Shown one piece after another: positions 61,580 through 64,000 of a DNA stretch of 64,000 nucleotides; position 1 is the first letter of the stretch, and every line of letters begins with the position of its first letter. The position numbers and the translations under genes are program-made. The notes under the pieces are model-generated. The model was not told where the DNA came from. It saw nothing but the letters and a program-made list of their open reading frames with translations, and made no database searches. Source of the DNA: an uncultured Sulfitobacter sp. (lineage in GTDB: Bacteria; Pseudomonadota; Alphaproteobacteria; Rhodobacterales; Rhodobacteraceae); contig CALFWM010000014.1 of the NCBI GenBank assembly GCA_937928635.1, positions 62,001 through 126,000 of the forward strand. The letters are read 5' to 3'.

Positions 61580-64000
61580 TTAAGCCTCTGCTGCGGGGGC
61601 CTCACCGTCATCTCCATCGGCATCAGCGTCGCCCTGATCTGCGATCCAGGCAACGCTTACGACAACCTCACCTTTGCCGGTGTCAAAGACCTTGACCCCA
61701 CCCGCACTGCGCGAGCGGAAGGAAATCCCCTCAACCGGCACTCGGATCGACTGCCCCTTGGAGGTGGCCAGCATGATCTGATCGTCCATTTCCACCGGGA
61801 AGGAAGCGACGATATCACCGCCGCGCATCGCCTTGTCCATCGCGGTGACGCCCAGACCACCACGCCCCCGGACCGGGTAGTCGTGGCTGGAGGATAGTTT
61901 GCCAGAGCCTTGCGCCGTAATCGTCAGGATCAGGTTTTCGGCCGCTGACATCTCCACGTAGCGCTCATTGGTGAAGTTCGGATCGGCCGGTGCCGCCTCT
62001 TCGTCCTCGTCCGAGGTTTCATCGGCCAGACCCGCCATCGCGCGGCGCATTTTCAGATAGGCGGTGCGTTCTTCCGAGGTCGCATCAAAGTGGCGGATGA
62101 TCGACATGGACACAACCTTGTCATCGCCGCCCAATTTCACGCCCCGCACACCTACCGAAGCGCGCGAGTTGAACACCCGCACATCCGTCGCCGGGAATCG
62201 AATGGCCCGGCCCGAATTGGTGACCAGCATCACATCATCATCATTGGAGGCAATGCGCGCATTGATCAGTGTGGTCTCCGCATGATCGTCCTCAAACTTC
62301 ATCGCAATCTTGCCGTTGCGCATGACGTTGGTGAAATCAGACAGCTTGTTGCGTCGCACCGTGCCCGCGCTTGTCGCAAAGACCACTTGGAGGTCGTCCC
62401 ATTCCTTTTCATCCCGATCAACCGGCATGATGGCGGCAATCGACACGCCCGCGGGGATCGGCAGGATGTTCACAATCGCCTTACCCTTCGCTGTGCGGCC
62501 CCCTTGGGGCAGACGCCAGGTCTTGAGCTTGTAGACCATGCCATCTGTCGTAAAGAACAGCAGCTGCGTATGAGTATTGGCGACGAAGAGGGTGGTGACC
62601 ACATCTTCTTCCTTGGTCGCCATGCCGCTGACACCCTTGCCGCCACGGCGCTGGCTGCGGAAATCGGCAAGTGGCGTGCGTTTGATGTAGCCGCCCGAGG
62701 TGACGGTCACTACCATATCCTCGCGTGCGATCAGGTCCTCGTCTTCCATGTCGCCGGACCAATCGACGATCTCGGTGCGGCGGGGCACCGCAAAAAGCTC
62801 TTTCACCTCGCGCAGCTCGTCAGAGATAATGCTCATGATCCGCTCACGAGAGGCCAAAATCTCAAGGTATTCCTTGATCTTACCGGCGAGTTCTTCCAAC
62901 TCATCCGTGACTTCTTTGACGCCGATCTGGGTCAGACGCTGCAAACGCAATTCCAAAATCGCCCGCGCCTGTGCCTCGGAGAGGTTATAGGTGCCGTCCT
63001 CGTTCGCGGTATGGGTCGGATCATCAATCAGCTTGATGTAGGGTAAAATTTCCTCCGCCGGCCAGCGCCGCGTCATCAGCTTTTCGCGCGCCTCGGCGGC
63101 ATCCGCAGAGGAACGGATTGTTTGCACCACCTCATCAATGTTGGTCACCGCCACGGCCAGACCACAGAGGATATGACTGCGCTCGCGCGCTTTGCGCAGC
63201 AAATAGGCGGTCCGGCGTGCAACAACTTCCTCCCGGAAGTCTATGAAAGCCGTGAGAAAACCGCGCAAGGTCAGTGTCTCGGGGCGCCCGCCGTTCAGCG
63301 CCAGCATGTTACAGCCAAAGTAGGTCTGCATCGGCGTGAAGCGGAACAGCTGGTTCATCACGACCTCAGCCGTCGCATCGCGTTTGAGTTCAATCACAAC
63401 CCGCACACCGTTGCGGTCGGATTCGTCCTGAACATGGGCGATGCCTTCGATCTTTTTCTCGCGGTATTGCTCCGCGATCTTTTCGATCATCGCAGATTTG
63501 TTCACCTGATAGGGGATTTCATCAATGACAATCGCCCAGCGGTCCTTGCGAATTTCCTCCACGCGGGTTTTGGCCCGTACAATGACGCTGCCACGCCCCT
63601 CAAGGTAGGCTTTGCGCGCACCGGAACGGCCCAGCATGATGCCCCCGGTCGGAAAATCCGGGCCCGGCACATATTCGATCAGTTCTTCGGAGGACAGGTC
63701 CGGGTTTTCGATCAGACCAAGGCAGGCATCGACCACTTCGCCCAGGTTATGCGGCGGAATGTTGGTCGCCATGCCCACGGCAATGCCGCCCGCGCCGTTG
63801 ACCAGCATGTTCGGGAAGCGGGCAGGGAGCACCGAGGGTTCGCGCTCCTTGCCGTCATAATTGTCCATGAAATCAACGGTGTCTTTGTCGAGATCAGAAG
63901 TCGCAAAAGACGCAACCTTTGCCAGGCGCGACTCCGTATAGCGCATCGCGGCGGCTGAATCCCCGTCCATGGAGCCAAAATTGCCCTGACCGTCAATCAA
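61580..64000 (-). CDS. gyrA: DNA gyrase subunit A (5' end outside window)
   Basis: The visible 806 residues start inside the winged-helix domain ([10 protein letters not shown]) and include the catalytic Tyr in [12 protein letters not shown], the tower and coiled-coil, and the C-terminal beta-pinwheel with the GyrA box QRRGGKG that wraps DNA and distinguishes GyrA from ParC. The tail ends in an acidic Asp/Glu run ([14 protein letters not shown]). About 110 N-terminal residues lie beyond the right edge. Confidence 0.97.
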   Translation of the reverse strand: MIDGQGNFGSMDGDSAAAMRYTESRLAKVASFATSDLDKDTVDFMDNYDGKEREPSVLPARFPNMLVNGAGGIAVGMATNIPPHNLGEVVDACLGLIENPDLSSEELIEYVPGPDFPTGGIMLGRSGARKAYLEGRGSVIVRAKTRVEEIRKDRWAIVIDEIPYQVNKSAMIEKIAEQYREKKIEGIAHVQDESDRNGVRVVIELKRDATAEVVMNQLFRFTPMQTYFGCNMLALNGGRPETLTLRGFLTAFIDFREEVVARRTAYLLRKARERSHILCGLAVAVTNIDEVVQTIRSSADAAEAREKLMTRRWPAEEILPYIKLIDDPTHTANEDGTYNLSEAQARAILELRLQRLTQIGVKEVTDELEELAGKIKEYLEILASRERIMSIISDELREVKELFAVPRRTEIVDWSGDMEDEDLIAREDMVVTVTSGGYIKRTPLADFRSQRRGGKGVSGMATKEEDVVTTLFVANTHTQLLFFTTDGMVYKLKTWRLPQGGRTAKGKAIVNILPIPAGVSIAAIMPVDRDEKEWDDLQVVFATSAGTVRRNKLSDFTNVMRNGKIAMKFEDDHAETTLINARIASNDDDVMLVTNSGRAIRFPATDVRVFNSRASVGVRGVKLGGDDKVVSMSIIRHFDATSEERTAYLKMRRAMAGLADETSDEDEEAAPADPNFTNERYVEMSAAENLILTITAQGSGKLSSSHDYPVRGRGGLGVTAMDKAMRGGDIVASFPVEMDDQIMLATSKGQSIRVPVEGISFRSRSAGGVKVFDTGKGEVVVSVAWIADQGDADADGDDGEAPAAEA

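Noticed and set aside
1-64000. tRNA, rRNA, CRISPR, prophage and integrase genes
   Set aside because: Looked for in the intergenic gaps and ORFs; none seen.

Overview
The window is a chromosomal stretch of a GC-rich alphaproteobacterium, most likely a marine member of the Rhodobacterales (roseobacter group). The evidence is gene content and order: a dusB-ntrB-ntrC-ntrY-ntrX run followed by trkA, trkH, hfq and hflX, an NtrC without the sigma-54 contact loop (a Rhodobacter-type trait), a metal-switched HemB, cytochrome c' with a diheme cytochrome c, and frequent GTG/TTG starts. Nearly all of it is densely packed housekeeping DNA with many 4-base ATGA overlaps. I see no rRNA or tRNA gene, CRISPR array, prophage, integrase or transposase.

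Layout. 0-3.9 kb: lipA, two membrane/periplasmic c-type cytochromes, hpt with a translationally coupled micro-gene. 3.9-8.5 kb: COQ10-like protein, MmgE/PrpD protein, amtB, and the operon ispF-pgpA-pncC. 8.6-15.8 kb: dusB-ntrBC-ntrYX, the nitrogen-control operon, with two two-component systems. 15.9-19.9 kb: accessory block of a small secreted protein, an RTX-repeat exoprotein, a SnoaL-like protein and a lipoprotein. 20-26.7 kb: K+ uptake (trkA, trkH), mtfA, hfq-hflX. 26.7-34.5 kb: rluE, a penicillin-acylase-type hydrolase, a beta-hydroxyacid dehydrogenase, a cytosolic PAS/degenerate chemoreceptor protein, a SYLF lipoprotein, hemB. 34.6-44.4 kb: mfd, a Bcr/CflA-type efflux pump, a degenerate TagD-like cytidylyltransferase, a FrnE-type DsbA protein, an acyl-CoA synthetase with a divergent XRE-cupin regulator, and an arsC-aquaporin pair. 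44.4-51.6 kb: peptide-binding protein, a candidate small RNA, 3-hydroxybutyrate dehydrogenase, a lower-GC yunG/lysE pair, a flavoprotein and a patatin. 51.7-57.3 kb: DUF502 protein, psuK-psuG, head-to-head DUF4198/HupE genes whose start codons overlap, a ThiE-like protein. 57.4-64 kb: trmJ, ctaA, an M32 carboxypeptidase, a small secreted protein and most of gyrA.

The coherent modules are nitrogen sensing (ntrBCYX, with amtB nearby but no glnK), potassium homeostasis (trkA/trkH), isoprenoid and phospholipid supply (ispF-pgpA), pseudouridine breakdown (psuK-psuG), arsenate handling (arsC-aquaporin) and 3-hydroxybutyrate/PHB metabolism (bdhA, possibly patatin). The most unusual items are a well-formed promoter-hairpin-terminator unit at 46264-46374 with no ORF (candidate sRNA or attenuator), a short motif found in four different convergent intergenic gaps, a 140-bp element with 31-bp imperfect terminal inverted repeats at 56472-56611, a TagD-like protein that has lost both nucleotidyltransferase signatures, and a soluble PAS protein with a decayed chemoreceptor tip.
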